64,000 bases of DNA from Nonomuraea typhae (GTDB lineage: Bacteria; Actinomycetota; Actinomycetes; Streptosporangiales; Streptosporangiaceae), in assembly GCF_009760925.1 (NCBI RefSeq), contig NZ_VRLV01000005.1, positions 248,001 through 312,000 of the forward strand, in the 5' to 3' direction. Position 1 is the first letter of the stretch; each line of letters begins with the position of its first letter. A program made the position numbers and the translations under genes. Below the pieces are notes generated by a model. The model did no database searches and was not told the DNA's origin. It was given only the letters and a program-made list of their open reading frames with translations. Below are positions 46,962 through 56,322 of this stretch, in pieces.

Positions 46962-47892
46962 GCGCCTGGAGCTTGGCCACCGGCATCGAGCCGGGAGGCA
47001 GCTTCTCGCGCGCCGCCCGGTTGGCCTCGCGCTGCAGCACCTCGTTGACCGGCGCCGGGAGGCCGAGCGTGCGGGCCAGCAACACGATCTCGCCGTTGAG
47101 GAAGTCGGCCTCGATGGTGCCGTTGCCCCTGGCCAGGCTCTGCCACGAAGAACCGCCGCCGCGGGCCACGCCGTCCACGGGAGCCAGGTCCACAAGGTGG
47201 CCGCGCAGCTCGCGCTCCTCCTCCTGGGTGCTGTAGGCGATCCCGGCCGCGTCCAGCACGCGCATCGCCTCGGCTCTGGCCTGGACGTGGATGTCGGCGA
47301 AGCCGGGCTCGCACAGCGCCTCGGCCGCGTTGCCGAGGTTGCCGAGCAGCTTGCCGTACTTCCAGCGCATCACATCCGGTACGGGCCGCGTCACGAACCC
47401 GGAGCCGGTCAGGTCGGCGGTCACCTGCGCGGCCAGGTCGTCCACACCCTGTGGATAACGGCCGACGTGCAGCATGCCCGGGTGCGGCGCGCCGTACGAG
47501 ACGACGACGCCCGGCTCCAGGTGGAGGGCGGGCAGCCAGACGCACATGCCGTACACGCGTGCGAAACGCCGCAGGGCGACCGGCTCGTTGCCGACGCCGT
47601 TCTGGGCCAGGACGACCGGCAGCTCGCGGGACCAGCCGTCGAGGGCGGCGACGGTGTCCTGGGACTTGGTGGCCAGGACGAGCACGTCGTCCTCGCCGGT
47701 GGGGACGGGGCCGTCGGCCACCGGGACGGCGAGCGTCTCGGTGGTGCTGGGGGTGATCAGTCGCATGCCGCTCGCGCGGAGGGCTGCGTGGTGGGCGCCG
47801 CGGGCGATGAGCAACACCTCGTGGCCGCCCTGGAAGAGCTTGGCCCCGATGGTGCCGCCGACAGCGCCGGCACCGATCACGATATAGCGCAT
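46927..47892 (-). CDS. 2-dehydropantoate 2-reductase family protein (ApbA/PanE)
   Basis: 321 residues. A Rossmann NADP-binding start (IVIGAGAVGGTIGAKL) leads to the ApbA domain with VLATKSQDTVAAL, LAQNGVGNE and the catalytic lysine in VMRWKYGKLLGNLGN. The C-terminal helical domain contains SLARGNGTIEADFLNGEIV. It likely reduces ketopantoate or a related 2-oxoacid; no other pantothenate genes are adjacent, so the physiological substrate is open. Its start overlaps the end of the GT2 gene by 16 bp. Confidence 0.88.
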   Translation of the reverse strand: MRYIVIGAGAVGGTIGAKLFQGGHEVLLIARGAHHAALRASGMRLITPSTTETLAVPVADGPVPTGEDDVLVLATKSQDTVAALDGWSRELPVVLAQNGVGNEPVALRRFARVYGMCVWLPALHLEPGVVVSYGAPHPGMLHVGRYPQGVDDLAAQVTADLTGSGFVTRPVPDVMRWKYGKLLGNLGNAAEALCEPGFADIHVQARAEAMRVLDAAGIAYSTQEEERELRGHLVDLAPVDGVARGGGSSWQSLARGNGTIEADFLNGEIVLLARTLGLPAPVNEVLQREANRAAREKLPPGSMPVAKLQALIDERCAAVSR

Positions 47893-48608
47893 GATCCGAG
47901 GCTACTAGGCGCCGGTGCGGCGACCAGACGGCCTCGGCTGCGCTCGCGCAGGATCGTCTTCAGCACGCGCCAGCCGTCACGCACGGCGTGCAGGTTGCTC
48001 TCGCCGTGGATGCGGCAGTGCTCGTGGCTGGGCACCTCCTGGATGAGCAGGCCGGCCTGGGCGGCGCGCACGTTCATGAGGGTCTCGATCTCGAAGCCGT
48101 CGCAGTCGAGCGCCATCGCGTCGAGGTGACGGGCCCAGAAGGCGTTGTAGCCGTAGCACAGGTCGGTGTAGCGCGTTCCATACAGCAGGTTCGTCAGGCC
48201 GGTCAGCGTCCGGTTGCCCAGGGAGCGCAGCGGGCTGATGTCGCTGGAGCCGCCGCCGGGCACGTACCGCGAGCCCTTGGCGAAGTCCGCGCCCTCGACC
48301 AGCGCCTGGACGAAGGCGCCGATCTCGCGGCCGTCGGTCGAGCCGTCGGCGTCGATCATGACGATGATGTCGCCCTTGGCGGCGGCGAATCCGGCGATCA
48401 GGGCGTTGCCCTTGCCCCGCCCGGTCTGGGTGACGACGCGGAGGTCGGGACGCAGGCGGCGGGCGACGGCGACGGTGTCGTCGGTCGAGTTGCCGTCCAC
48501 CAGGATGACCTCGTCGATCCAGGACGGCAGGGTGGCGAAGACGTGAGGCAGGTTCTCGGCTTCGTTCATGGCCGGGACCACAACGGTGACGCTGGCGGAG
48601 AGCTTCAT
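47877..48608 (-). CDS. family 2 glycosyltransferase
   Basis: About 243 residues of GT-A fold, DPM1-like. It starts VTVVVPAMNEAENLPHV and carries ILVDGNSTDDTV, the metal-binding MIDADGSTDGRE, and a FEIETLMNVRAAQAG acceptor-side segment. It probably transfers a sugar from a nucleotide sugar to a lipid or polyprenol phosphate. No transmembrane helix is seen. The ATG at 48608 is chosen; TTG/GTG codons upstream (to 48665) are in frame and no ribosome binding site settles the question. Confidence 0.85.
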   Translation of the reverse strand: MKLSASVTVVVPAMNEAENLPHVFATLPSWIDEVILVDGNSTDDTVAVARRLRPDLRVVTQTGRGKGNALIAGFAAAKGDIIVMIDADGSTDGREIGAFVQALVEGADFAKGSRYVPGGGSSDISPLRSLGNRTLTGLTNLLYGTRYTDLCYGYNAFWARHLDAMALDCDGFEIETLMNVRAAQAGLLIQEVPSHEHCRIHGESNLHAVRDGWRVLKTILRERSRGRLVAAPAPSSLGSCAIS

Positions 48609-48810
48609 GGCTACAAGGTGCGCCCGGATGCCTGCAGGCGGCTTGACATCGCCTTGCACAGTCAAAGGATCTATAACACCGGATTCTTCCCGCCAGCCAG
48701 GAAATCAGCGGGAAAGCTGTCCGGATGTGGCCACTTGACGGGAAAGCTGAAATGTGCCGGATTGGGGAAACGGTAGCCGCCCGCCGCCCGGAGGCTGCCA
48801 GAATGGGGCG

Positions 48811-50403
48811 ATGATCGCAGACTGGGTCGCCAAGTTCGCAGACGAGGTCATCGCCGAGGCGGATCGTCGCGCGCCGGGCAAACCCGTCGTCTGCGCCTCC
48901 GGCCTCAGCCCGTCAGGACCGATCCACCTGGGAAATCTCCGCGAGGTCATGACCCCGCACCTCGTGGCCGACGAGATTCGCCGCCGCGGGCGGGCGTGCG
49001 TGCACCTGCTGTCCTGGGATGACTACGACCGTTTCCGCCGCGTGCCCGCCGGCATCGACCCCGCCTGGGAGGCGCACGTCGGCAAGCCGCTCACCGCGGT
49101 GCCCGCCCCGCCCGGCAGCGAGCACCCCAACTGGGCCGAGCACTTCAAGGCGCCGCTGACCGCCGCCCTGGCCGAACTCGGCATCGAGGTCACGGCCATC
49201 AGCCAGACCGAGCGCTACACCGCGGGCGCCTACCGCGAGCCGATCCTGCGCGCGATGGAGCACCGCGGCAAGATCGACGCCATTCTCGACCAGTACCGCA
49301 CCAAGGCCGTGGAGCGCTACTTCCCCTACAAGCCGTACTGCGCGCTGTGCGAGCGCGACCTCACCACGGTCACGGCCTACGACGACGAGAGCACCGAACT
49401 GGCCTACACCTGCGCGTGCGGTTTCGGCGAGAGCGTACGGCTGGCCGAGCACGACCGGGGCAAGCTCGTCTGGAAGGTGGACTGGCCGATGCGCTGGGCG
49501 CACGAGGGCGTGGTCTTCGAGCCCTCCGGCGTCGACCACCACTCGCCCGGCTCGGCCTGGATCGTGGGCGGCCGGATCGTCGGCGAGGTCTTCGGCGGCG
49601 AACAACCCATCGGCCCCATGTACGCCTTCGTCGGCATCACCGGCATGGCCAAGATGAGCAGTTCCAAGGGCGGCGTCCCGACTCCGGCCGACGCCCTGGA
49701 GATCATGGAGGCGCCGGTGCTGCGCTGGCTGTACGCCCGCCGTAAGCCGGAGCAGTCCTTCAAGATCGCCTTCGACCAGGAGATCCAGCGCCTCTACGAC
49801 GAGTGGGACGCGCTCGGCCGGAAGATCGGGTCCGGTGGCGGGTTGCCCGCCGAGAAGGCCGCCCACGCCCGCGCCACCTCGACCGCGGCGGGCACGCTGC
49901 CGGCCACGCCGCACCCGGTCACCTACCGGACGCTGGCCTCGATCGCCGACATCACCACCGGCGACCCGCGGCAGACCCTGCGCATCCTCGGCGACGTGGA
50001 CGGCGTGGCGGCCCTGGACGAGGCACGTCCCCGGCTGGACAGGGCGCAGCGGTGGGTGGAGACGCAGGTGCCCGCCGAACTGCGCACCCACGTGCGCGAC
50101 GAGCCCGACGCCGAGCTGCTGTCCGGCCTCGGCGAGGAGGCCGCCGCGTCGATCCGGCTGTTCCTGGAGGGGCTCGACGAGCACTGGTCGGTCGAGGGAC
50201 TGTCCACGCTGGTGTACGGCGTGCCGAAGCTGGTGGCCGGGTTGCCGGTGGACGCCAAGCCGACTCCGGAGCTGAAGCAGGCGCAGCGGGGCTTCTTCGC
50301 GCTGCTCTACCGGCTGCTGATCGGGCGGGACACCGGGCCGCGGCTGCCCACGCTGCTGCTGGCCGTCGGCGCCGAGCGGGTGCGGAGGCTGGTGTCGGCA
50401 TGA
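48811..50403 (+). CDS. lysS: class I lysyl-tRNA synthetase
   Basis: 530 residues. The class I (archaeal-type) LysRS rather than the common class II enzyme: HIGH-like HLGN in CASGLSPSGPIHLGN, KMSKS-like KMSSSKGG, and a zinc-binding CALCERDL...CACG insertion. It charges tRNA-Lys. Many actinomycetes have both classes, so this may be the only one or a second one. The ATG at 48811 follows GGAGG about 15 nt upstream. Its TGA overlaps the ATG of the next gene. Confidence 0.94.
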   Translation: MIADWVAKFADEVIAEADRRAPGKPVVCASGLSPSGPIHLGNLREVMTPHLVADEIRRRGRACVHLLSWDDYDRFRRVPAGIDPAWEAHVGKPLTAVPAPPGSEHPNWAEHFKAPLTAALAELGIEVTAISQTERYTAGAYREPILRAMEHRGKIDAILDQYRTKAVERYFPYKPYCALCERDLTTVTAYDDESTELAYTCACGFGESVRLAEHDRGKLVWKVDWPMRWAHEGVVFEPSGVDHHSPGSAWIVGGRIVGEVFGGEQPIGPMYAFVGITGMAKMSSSKGGVPTPADALEIMEAPVLRWLYARRKPEQSFKIAFDQEIQRLYDEWDALGRKIGSGGGLPAEKAAHARATSTAAGTLPATPHPVTYRTLASIADITTGDPRQTLRILGDVDGVAALDEARPRLDRAQRWVETQVPAELRTHVRDEPDAELLSGLGEEAAASIRLFLEGLDEHWSVEGLSTLVYGVPKLVAGLPVDAKPTPELKQAQRGFFALLYRLLIGRDTGPRLPTLLLAVGAERVRRLVSA

Positions 50404-50909
50404 GCCGCGTCATTCTGATCACGGGGATCTCGGCGTCGGGCAAGTCCACGGTGGCGCAGGCGCTGGCCGAGCGGCTGCCGCGGTCGGCGCACGTCCGGGG
50501 GGACGCCTTCCGGCGGATGGTGGTGAACGGGCGCGCGGAGATGACGCCCGAACTCGCCGAGGAGGCTCTCGGCCAGCTCCGGCTGCGCTACGCCATCGCG
50601 GCCGGGGTGGCCGACCGGTATGCCGAGGCGGGGTTCACGGCCGTCGTGCAGGACGTGGTGCTGGGCAAGGAGCTGGAGTACTTCGTGTCTCTGGTGCGCA
50701 GCCCGTTGGAGGTCGTGGTGCTGGCGCCCTCGGCAGAGGTGGTGGAACTGCGGGAGCGCGAGCGGCCCAAGACCGGCTACGGCGAATGGACGGTCGCCCA
50801 GCTCGACCACTCGCTGCGGACCGAGACTCCGCGCATCGGCCACTGGATCGACTCCAGCTCGCTGACCGTCGAGCAGACCGTGGACCTGATCCTGGCGCGC
50901 ATAGGGTGA
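50400..50909 (+). CDS. P-loop phosphotransferase (AAA_33/chloramphenicol phosphotransferase-like)
   Basis: 169 residues with a Walker A ILITGISASGKST, VRGDAFRRM, and the lid-like EVVELRERERPKTGYGEW. This is the small-molecule kinase pattern shared with gluconate kinase and chloramphenicol phosphotransferase; the substrate is unknown. Its ATG overlaps the LysRS stop codon (ATGA, 50400-50403), so it is translated by coupling. A hairpin terminator follows immediately. Confidence 0.85.
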   Translation: MSRVILITGISASGKSTVAQALAERLPRSAHVRGDAFRRMVVNGRAEMTPELAEEALGQLRLRYAIAAGVADRYAEAGFTAVVQDVVLGKELEYFVSLVRSPLEVVVLAPSAEVVELRERERPKTGYGEWTVAQLDHSLRTETPRIGHWIDSSSLTVEQTVDLILARIG

Positions 50910-50910
50910 A

Positions 50911-50943
50911 GCCCGGGCCGGAGGGAGTCCCTCCAACCCGGGC
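50911..50943. terminator. bidirectional hairpin terminator
   Basis: GCCCGGG (50911-50917) pairs with CCCGGGC (50937-50943), and the inner GGAGGG (50920-50925) with CCCTCC (50929-50934), between the converging kinase and MFS genes. Confidence 0.75.
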
Positions 50944-50966
50944 GATATGTCCACTCTCACTGGGAT

Positions 50967-52493
50967 TTATGCGGCTACCACCTCCTCCCGCTCGGTGGCC
51001 GGCTCGGGCTCGGCGGCCTGGGTGTGCTGCGTGGCCGGGACCTTCCTGAGCGTCGTCAGCGCCAGGACGATCGCCCCGGCCACCAGGGCCGCGGCGATGC
51101 CGCCCGCCACGTTCAGGCCATCGGTGTAGGCGGCCCGCGCCGCCGCCGCCAGCGCCGCACCGGCCTGGCCGGGCAGGTCCTCGGCCGCCACCAGCGCGCC
51201 GGACAGGGTGTCGGGCGCCCCGGCGGGCATCGCCGCACGGTAGACGGCCGTGCCCACGGTGCCGAGGACCGCGACGCCCAGTGAGGTGCCCAGGTCGCTG
51301 GCGGTGGTGTTCACCGCGGAGGCGGCGCCGGCCTTCTCCGGCGGCGCCGCGCCGATCACCAGGGCCGTGTTCAGTGCCATCGCCGGGGCGATGCCCGGGT
51401 AGAGCACGTAGAAGCCGGTGATCAGCATCGGCAGGCCCGCCACGCTGCCCACCTGGGTCATCAGCAGGTAACCGAGCACCGACAGCAGCGCGCCGCCGCT
51501 GATCACGTACGCCGGCCGTACCCTGCGGGCGAGGACCGGCGACAACGTCGAGACCGCCACCAGCGCCAGGGCCGCGGGCAGGATCCACAGCCCGGCCTCG
51601 AGCGGCGACAGGCCGGCCACGAGCTGCAGGTACTGCGTGAACAGCAGGTACACACCGCCCAGCGCGATCGCGCTCAGCATGAACACGCCCAGCGCGCCGC
51701 TGAAGACCTTGTTGGCGAACAGCCGCATGTCCAGCAGCGGGTTCTCCAGGCGCAGCTGCCTGCGCACGAAGATCACCCCGAACAGCAGGCCGGCCGCGAG
51801 CGTCCCCAGGGAGACCACGCCGGCGCCGCTCTTGGCCAGCTCCTTCACGCCGTAGACGATCGGCAGCAGCGTCAGCATCGACAGCAGCACGCTCGTCAGG
51901 TCGAGACCGCCGCTCTTCGGCGCGCGGTATTCGGGGATCAGGAACGGCGCCCCGACCAGCACGACCAGCATGACCGGAACGCCCGCCAGCAGCGCCGCGC
52001 CCCACCAGAACGCCTCCAGCAGCAACCCGCCGACCAGCGGCCCGACCGCGACGCCGACGGAGATCGAGGCCGCCCACAGGCCGATGGCGGTGCCGCGCTG
52101 CCTGTCGTCCTTGAACATGTTGCTGATCAGCGAGAGCGTCGACGGCATCACCGCCGCCGCGCCCACGCCCATCACCGCCCGGGCCGCGATGAGCAGATCG
52201 GCGTTCGGCGCCAGCGAAGCCGCCAGCGAGGCCACGCCGAAGGCCGCCGCGCCGAACAACAGAATCTTCCTGCGTCCGATCCGGTCACCCACGGTCCCGA
52301 AGGCCACGAGCAGACCGGCCATCATGAAGCCGTAGATATCGTTGATCCACAACAGCTGCGATCCGCTCGGATCCAGGTCCGCCGCGATCTGCGGCGTGGC
52401 CAGGAACAACACGGTCATGGCCAGGAAGAGCAGCACGGTGGGCAGCAGGAGGATCGAGAGCCCGAACCACTGCCGGGGTCCAGCCTTGTTCAT
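50967..52493 (-). CDS. MFS drug exporter, DHA2 family (14-TM)
   Basis: 508 residues with fourteen hydrophobic helices. Hallmarks are the motif A loop FGTVGDRIGRRKILLFGA after helix 2 and GPLVGGLLLEAFWWG (motif C, antiporter) in helix 5. It should export a toxic or secondary metabolite with protons. Its ATG (52491-52493) overlaps the TGA of the flavodoxin-like gene (ATGA). The divergent AfsR-like gene is the probable controller. Confidence 0.93.
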   Translation of the reverse strand: MNKAGPRQWFGLSILLLPTVLLFLAMTVLFLATPQIAADLDPSGSQLLWINDIYGFMMAGLLVAFGTVGDRIGRRKILLFGAAAFGVASLAASLAPNADLLIAARAVMGVGAAAVMPSTLSLISNMFKDDRQRGTAIGLWAASISVGVAVGPLVGGLLLEAFWWGAALLAGVPVMLVVLVGAPFLIPEYRAPKSGGLDLTSVLLSMLTLLPIVYGVKELAKSGAGVVSLGTLAAGLLFGVIFVRRQLRLENPLLDMRLFANKVFSGALGVFMLSAIALGGVYLLFTQYLQLVAGLSPLEAGLWILPAALALVAVSTLSPVLARRVRPAYVISGGALLSVLGYLLMTQVGSVAGLPMLITGFYVLYPGIAPAMALNTALVIGAAPPEKAGAASAVNTTASDLGTSLGVAVLGTVGTAVYRAAMPAGAPDTLSGALVAAEDLPGQAGAALAAAARAAYTDGLNVAGGIAAALVAGAIVLALTTLRKVPATQHTQAAEPEPATEREEVVAA

Positions 52494-52864
52494 GAAAAAT
52501 CCTGTCGTAGAAGATTGCCGAACATTCGATCGATGGTGGACGGGATCAGCAGCGCAGGATCGGTGACCAGCGCGACCGGCTTGGCCCGCCACGCCTCGGC
52601 GCACCAGAACACCGCCTTGCGCAGCGTCCACGACCGGACCGCCACCACCACGAACCCCTGAGCCGCGACCAGCCACGGCTTCAGATCCCGTACGGCCGGC
52701 GGCACCAGCGCCCGCGAAGGCGCCGGGTCCGGCAGGCGGGCGGACTCGAGATCGATCACGTCGACCTCCAGCCCGAAGGTCACACAAGCCCGCTCGGCGA
52801 TCAGGGCGGCCGCCGAGTGATCCGAGCCGGTGACCACCGCCAGCCGCGGGTGTCCGTCGTTCAT
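52490..52864 (-). CDS. degenerate FMN reductase-like protein
   Basis: 124 residues clearly related to the reductase at 12306-12788 (shared LxVDVIDLxxAxLPDPAP-like stretch, VPPAVRDLKPWL and AEAWRAKPVALV). Both FMN-binding loops are eroded: the N-terminal GSVRQGR-type loop is TGSDHSAAA, and the EYNRSFPASLKNAIDW-type loop is VRSWTLRKAVFW. The C-terminal third is shortened. It has probably lost FMN binding but is still in frame, has a sensible start (52864) and is coupled to the MFS gene, so it may be retained for another role. Confidence 0.75.
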   Translation of the reverse strand: MNDGHPRLAVVTGSDHSAAALIAERACVTFGLEVDVIDLESARLPDPAPSRALVPPAVRDLKPWLVAAQGFVVVAVRSWTLRKAVFWCAEAWRAKPVALVTDPALLIPSTIDRMFGNLLRQDFS

Positions 52865-52923
52865 GCACCGAACTGTGCATCCGGGCACTTCAGGTTTTCT
52901 CCAGCTCCACTACGGTGAGGCTC

Positions 52924-55884
52924 ATGCGATTCGGGGTGCTGGGGCCGCTCGCGGTGTGGGGGCCGGAGGGCGCGCAGGTCAGGGTGCCCGAGGTGAAGGT
53001 CCGCACCCTGCTGGCCCACCTGCTGCTCGCCCCCGGCAGAGTGGTTCCGGCCGACCGGCTCATCGACTCCCTCTGGAGCGGCGCCCTGCCCGCCAACCCC
53101 ACGGGCGCCCTGCAGACCCGCGTCTCCCAGCTCCGCCGCATCGTCGGCAAGGAGAGCGTGGTCTCGGGGGCCTCCGGCTACCGGCTCGAAGTGGCTCCAT
53201 CCGAGGTCGACACCGGTCGGTTCCAGACGCTGCTGACCGAGGCCAGGGCGCTGGACGGCGCCGCCAAAGCCGCGCTGCTGGCCGACGCGCTGGCGCTGTG
53301 GCGCGGGCCGGCGTTGATCGACTTCGCCGACGAGGAGTTCGCCAGGCCCGAGATCGCGCGGCTGGAGGAACTCCGGCTGACCGCCCTGGAGGAGCACGCA
53401 GAAGCCCGGCTGGACCTGGGCGAGCACGCCCTGCTCGCCGACGAACTGGGCGACCTCGTCGCTCGCCACCCCCTCCGGGAACGGCTGCGCGCCGCCCACC
53501 TGCGGGCCCTCTACCGGGCCGGGCGGCAGAAGGAGGCCCTGGACAGCTACGCGGACCTGCGGGTCCAGCTCGACGAAGAGCTGGGGCTGGTGCCGGGGCC
53601 CGATCTCGCCGGGCTCCACCAGGCCATCCTCCGGCAGGATCCCGCGCTGGACCCGCCCGTGGTCGCGGCCCGCCGTACCAACCTGCCCGTCCCCCTCACC
53701 GACCTCATCGGGCGTGACGCGGACGTCGCCGCCGTCACCGAGCTGCTGTACGGCTCGCGGCTCGTCACCCTGACCGGGCCAGGAGGCGTCGGCAAGACCC
53801 GGCTGGCCGTGGAGACCGCGCAGCGCGCGGCCCGCCCCGACGGCGTCTGGCTGGTCGAGCTGGCCGGGGCCACCGGCGGGGAGGTGGCCGAGGTCGTGGC
53901 GGCCACGCTCGGGGTGCGTGACGAAGGCCCCTCGCTGGCCGTACGGCTGGCCGAGGCGTTGCGGGGCAAGGACATGCTGCTCGTACTGGACAACTGCGAG
54001 CACGTGACCGAGCCTGTCGCGCGGCTGGCCGCCTTGCTGCTGGGGAGTGCGCCGTCGTTGCGGATCCTGGCGACCAGCCAGGAGCCGTTGGGGGTGGCGG
54101 GAGAGCAGCTGTGGAATGTGCCCGCCCTGCCCCAGGATGCGGCCGAGCGCCTGTTCGTGGCACGGGCTTCGGCCGCCGCACCCGGCGTGGAGCTGGACGC
54201 CGCGTCCGTGGCGACCATCTGCCGGCGACTCGACGGGATCCCGCTGGCGTTGGAGCTGGCGGCCACCCGGGTACGCGCGCTGGGAGTCCGGGAGCTGTCC
54301 GCCCGGCTGGACGATCGGTTCCGGGTGCTGGAGGGCGGGCGGAACGACGCGCCCGCCCGGCAGCGGACGCTCCGGGCCATGATCGACTGGAGCTGGGAGC
54401 TGCTGGGGCCCGACGAGCAGGTGGTCTTGCGGCGGCTGGCCGTCCATGCCGACGGGTGCACGCTGGAGGCGGCCGAGGCGGTGTGCGGCGAGGACGCCCT
54501 GCCCCTTCTGCCCAGGCTGGTGGACCGGTCACTCGTCGTGGTGACCGAGGGGCCGCGGTATCGGCTGCTGGAGTCGGTGGCCGCCTACTGCGTCGAGCGG
54601 CTGCGGGACGCCGGCGAGGCCGAGGAGATCCGGCGCCGGCATCGGGAGTACTACGTGGCGCTGGCCGAGCGGGCCGAGCCGTACCTGCGGGGGCCGGAAC
54701 AGCGGCAGTGGCTGCTGCGGCTGGACGCGGAGGCGGCCAACTTCCGGGCCGCCGCGCCGTCGGAACGGCTGGTCAACGCGCTGGCCTGGTACTGGGTGCT
54801 GCGGGGCCGGCTGGGCGAGGGGCAGCGGTATCTGGCCCAGGTTCGCGAAGGCGGCGACATCACCCGGACGTGGCTGGCCGCCTTCACCCTGCGCACCGGC
54901 GAGGCCGTCACGTCCGTGCCGGCTCCCCGGGCGGTGGACGACCTCGGGTACATCGCCGGGCTCGCGCGGGCGCAGGCTTTTCTCGCCGCCGCGCAGCTCG
55001 GGATCGGCGATCTTAACGCCGGTGAAGAGCTGGCCGCCCGGGCCGCCCGCGGGTTCTCGGCCATTGGCGATCAGTGGGGTCTCGCCTTCGCGCGGTCCGT
55101 CCAGGCTCGGCAGGCGTTGCTGAGGAGTTCGCTGGATGCCGCTCACTCCTATGGGCGGGAGAGTCTGGAGCTGTTCGCCGAGCTGGGGGATCGGTGGGGG
55201 CAGTCGCACGCCGGGTTCGCCGTCGCCTGGCATGCCGAGGTCGTGGGGGACTACGCCGAGGCCGCGCGGGTCCATCGGGACGGGCTGCGGATGGCCGAGG
55301 AACTGGGGCTGTGGACCGAGGTCGCGGACAAGTTCTCCCTGCTCGGCCGGCTCGCCCTGCTGGAAGGGAGCTTCGAGCAGGCCGACTCGCTGCACCGGCG
55401 GGCCAAGGTGCTTGCCGGCGAGCAGGGATACACGGTGGGGGAGGAGTTCGCCGGGCTCGGGCTGGCGCTGTCCTACCGGAGGCAGGGGCGGCTCGACGAG
55501 GCCGAGGCGGAGCTTCTGGAGTGGATCGACTGGGATCATGCGCTGGACTCCGATGCCGCCCTGGCGCTGATCCAGGCTGAGCTCGGGTTCGTCGCGGAGA
55601 TGCGAGGGGATCTCGACGGGGCCCGGGCCCGGCATCGGGAGAGCCTGGCCCGGGCCGAGGCCGTCGGGGATCCTCGGGCCGTGGCGCTCGCCTTTGAGGG
55701 GCTGGCCGGGGTTGCTGCTTCGGCTGCCGAGGGGGCCTATTTGCTGGGACGGGCTGCTGGGTTGCGGGCTTCCGTGGGTGCGCCGTTGCCCGAAGGGGAG
55801 CGGTTCGACGTGGATCGCATCACGGCCCGGTTGCAGGGGGATGGCTTTGAGGCGGAGTATGTCCGAGGCTTCGAGTCGATTTAG
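52924..55884 (+). CDS. AfsR/SARP-type regulator: wHTH-BTAD-NB-ARC-TPR (second copy)
   Basis: 986 residues, a paralogue of the regulator at 12877 with the same domain order. MRFGVLGPLAVWG opens the OmpR-like DNA-binding domain, then come BTAD, NB-ARC with TGPGGVGKTRLAVE and MLLVLDNCEH, and a TPR tail with FAGLGLALSYRRQGRLDEAEAEL. It lacks the Ser/Thr/Gly minisatellite tract. The ATG at 52924 aligns with the paralogue's start; a GTG three codons upstream is possible. It is divergent from the flavodoxin-like/MFS pair with only a 59-bp gap. Confidence 0.92.
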   Translation: MRFGVLGPLAVWGPEGAQVRVPEVKVRTLLAHLLLAPGRVVPADRLIDSLWSGALPANPTGALQTRVSQLRRIVGKESVVSGASGYRLEVAPSEVDTGRFQTLLTEARALDGAAKAALLADALALWRGPALIDFADEEFARPEIARLEELRLTALEEHAEARLDLGEHALLADELGDLVARHPLRERLRAAHLRALYRAGRQKEALDSYADLRVQLDEELGLVPGPDLAGLHQAILRQDPALDPPVVAARRTNLPVPLTDLIGRDADVAAVTELLYGSRLVTLTGPGGVGKTRLAVETAQRAARPDGVWLVELAGATGGEVAEVVAATLGVRDEGPSLAVRLAEALRGKDMLLVLDNCEHVTEPVARLAALLLGSAPSLRILATSQEPLGVAGEQLWNVPALPQDAAERLFVARASAAAPGVELDAASVATICRRLDGIPLALELAATRVRALGVRELSARLDDRFRVLEGGRNDAPARQRTLRAMIDWSWELLGPDEQVVLRRLAVHADGCTLEAAEAVCGEDALPLLPRLVDRSLVVVTEGPRYRLLESVAAYCVERLRDAGEAEEIRRRHREYYVALAERAEPYLRGPEQRQWLLRLDAEAANFRAAAPSERLVNALAWYWVLRGRLGEGQRYLAQVREGGDITRTWLAAFTLRTGEAVTSVPAPRAVDDLGYIAGLARAQAFLAAAQLGIGDLNAGEELAARAARGFSAIGDQWGLAFARSVQARQALLRSSLDAAHSYGRESLELFAELGDRWGQSHAGFAVAWHAEVVGDYAEAARVHRDGLRMAEELGLWTEVADKFSLLGRLALLEGSFEQADSLHRRAKVLAGEQGYTVGEEFAGLGLALSYRRQGRLDEAEAELLEWIDWDHALDSDAALALIQAELGFVAEMRGDLDGARARHRESLARAEAVGDPRAVALAFEGLAGVAASAAEGAYLLGRAAGLRASVGAPLPEGERFDVDRITARLQGDGFEAEYVRGFESI

Positions 55885-55892
55885 ACGATTTA

Positions 55893-55919
55893 GTCGGTGC
55901 AGTCGGTGTAGTCGGTGTA
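55893..55919. repeat. 9-nt direct repeat, 3 units
   Basis: GTCGGTGCA, GTCGGTGTA, GTCGGTGTA in tandem, directly after the second AfsR-like gene. Related GATTTA words flank it. Confidence 0.85.
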
Positions 55920-55935
55920 GCCGATTTAACGGGAT

Positions 55936-56322
55936 TTATCCGGCGGCGATCACCTCGAGTTCCACCAGCCAGGACTCCTGCAGAGTCTGGACCACGATGG
56001 CCGTGGTCGGAACCGGCCGCCCGCCCAGCGCGTCCGTCCTCGCCTTGGCGTTGGCCTCGGCGTAGTCCGGGCTTCTGAGGTAGCTGGTCAGCCGGACGAT
56101 GTTGTCCACGGTCATGTCGGCGGCGGCCAGGATCGCCCGGATATTTGACCATATGAGCCCCAGCTGCTCCTCCAGCGTCCTCCCAGGATTCCCGCCCCCG
56201 TCCAGCCCCATGGTCCCGGCCACGAACAACATCCGCTCCGCCCCACGCACCTCGATCGCGTGGACATAGTCCTCGGTTGCCGCATAAACACCATCGCGCG
56301 GATTCCGCGTAAGAATCTCCAT
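55936..56322 (-). CDS. RidA/YjgF/YER057c family protein
   Basis: 128 residues from an ATG at 56322 (MEILTRNPRDG). The trimeric RidA fold is indicated by VRGAERMLFVAGTMGLD, TLEEQLGLIWSNIRAIL and a C-terminal TTAIVVQTLQESWLVELEV. In canonical RidA an arginine in the late RVAVEV-type strand binds the substrate carboxylate, and it is not obvious here, so it may belong to a non-deaminating subgroup. The ribosome binding site is weak; longer upstream frames are unlike the family. Confidence 0.82.
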   Translation of the reverse strand: MEILTRNPRDGVYAATEDYVHAIEVRGAERMLFVAGTMGLDGGGNPGRTLEEQLGLIWSNIRAILAAADMTVDNIVRLTSYLRSPDYAEANAKARTDALGGRPVPTTAIVVQTLQESWLVELEVIAAG

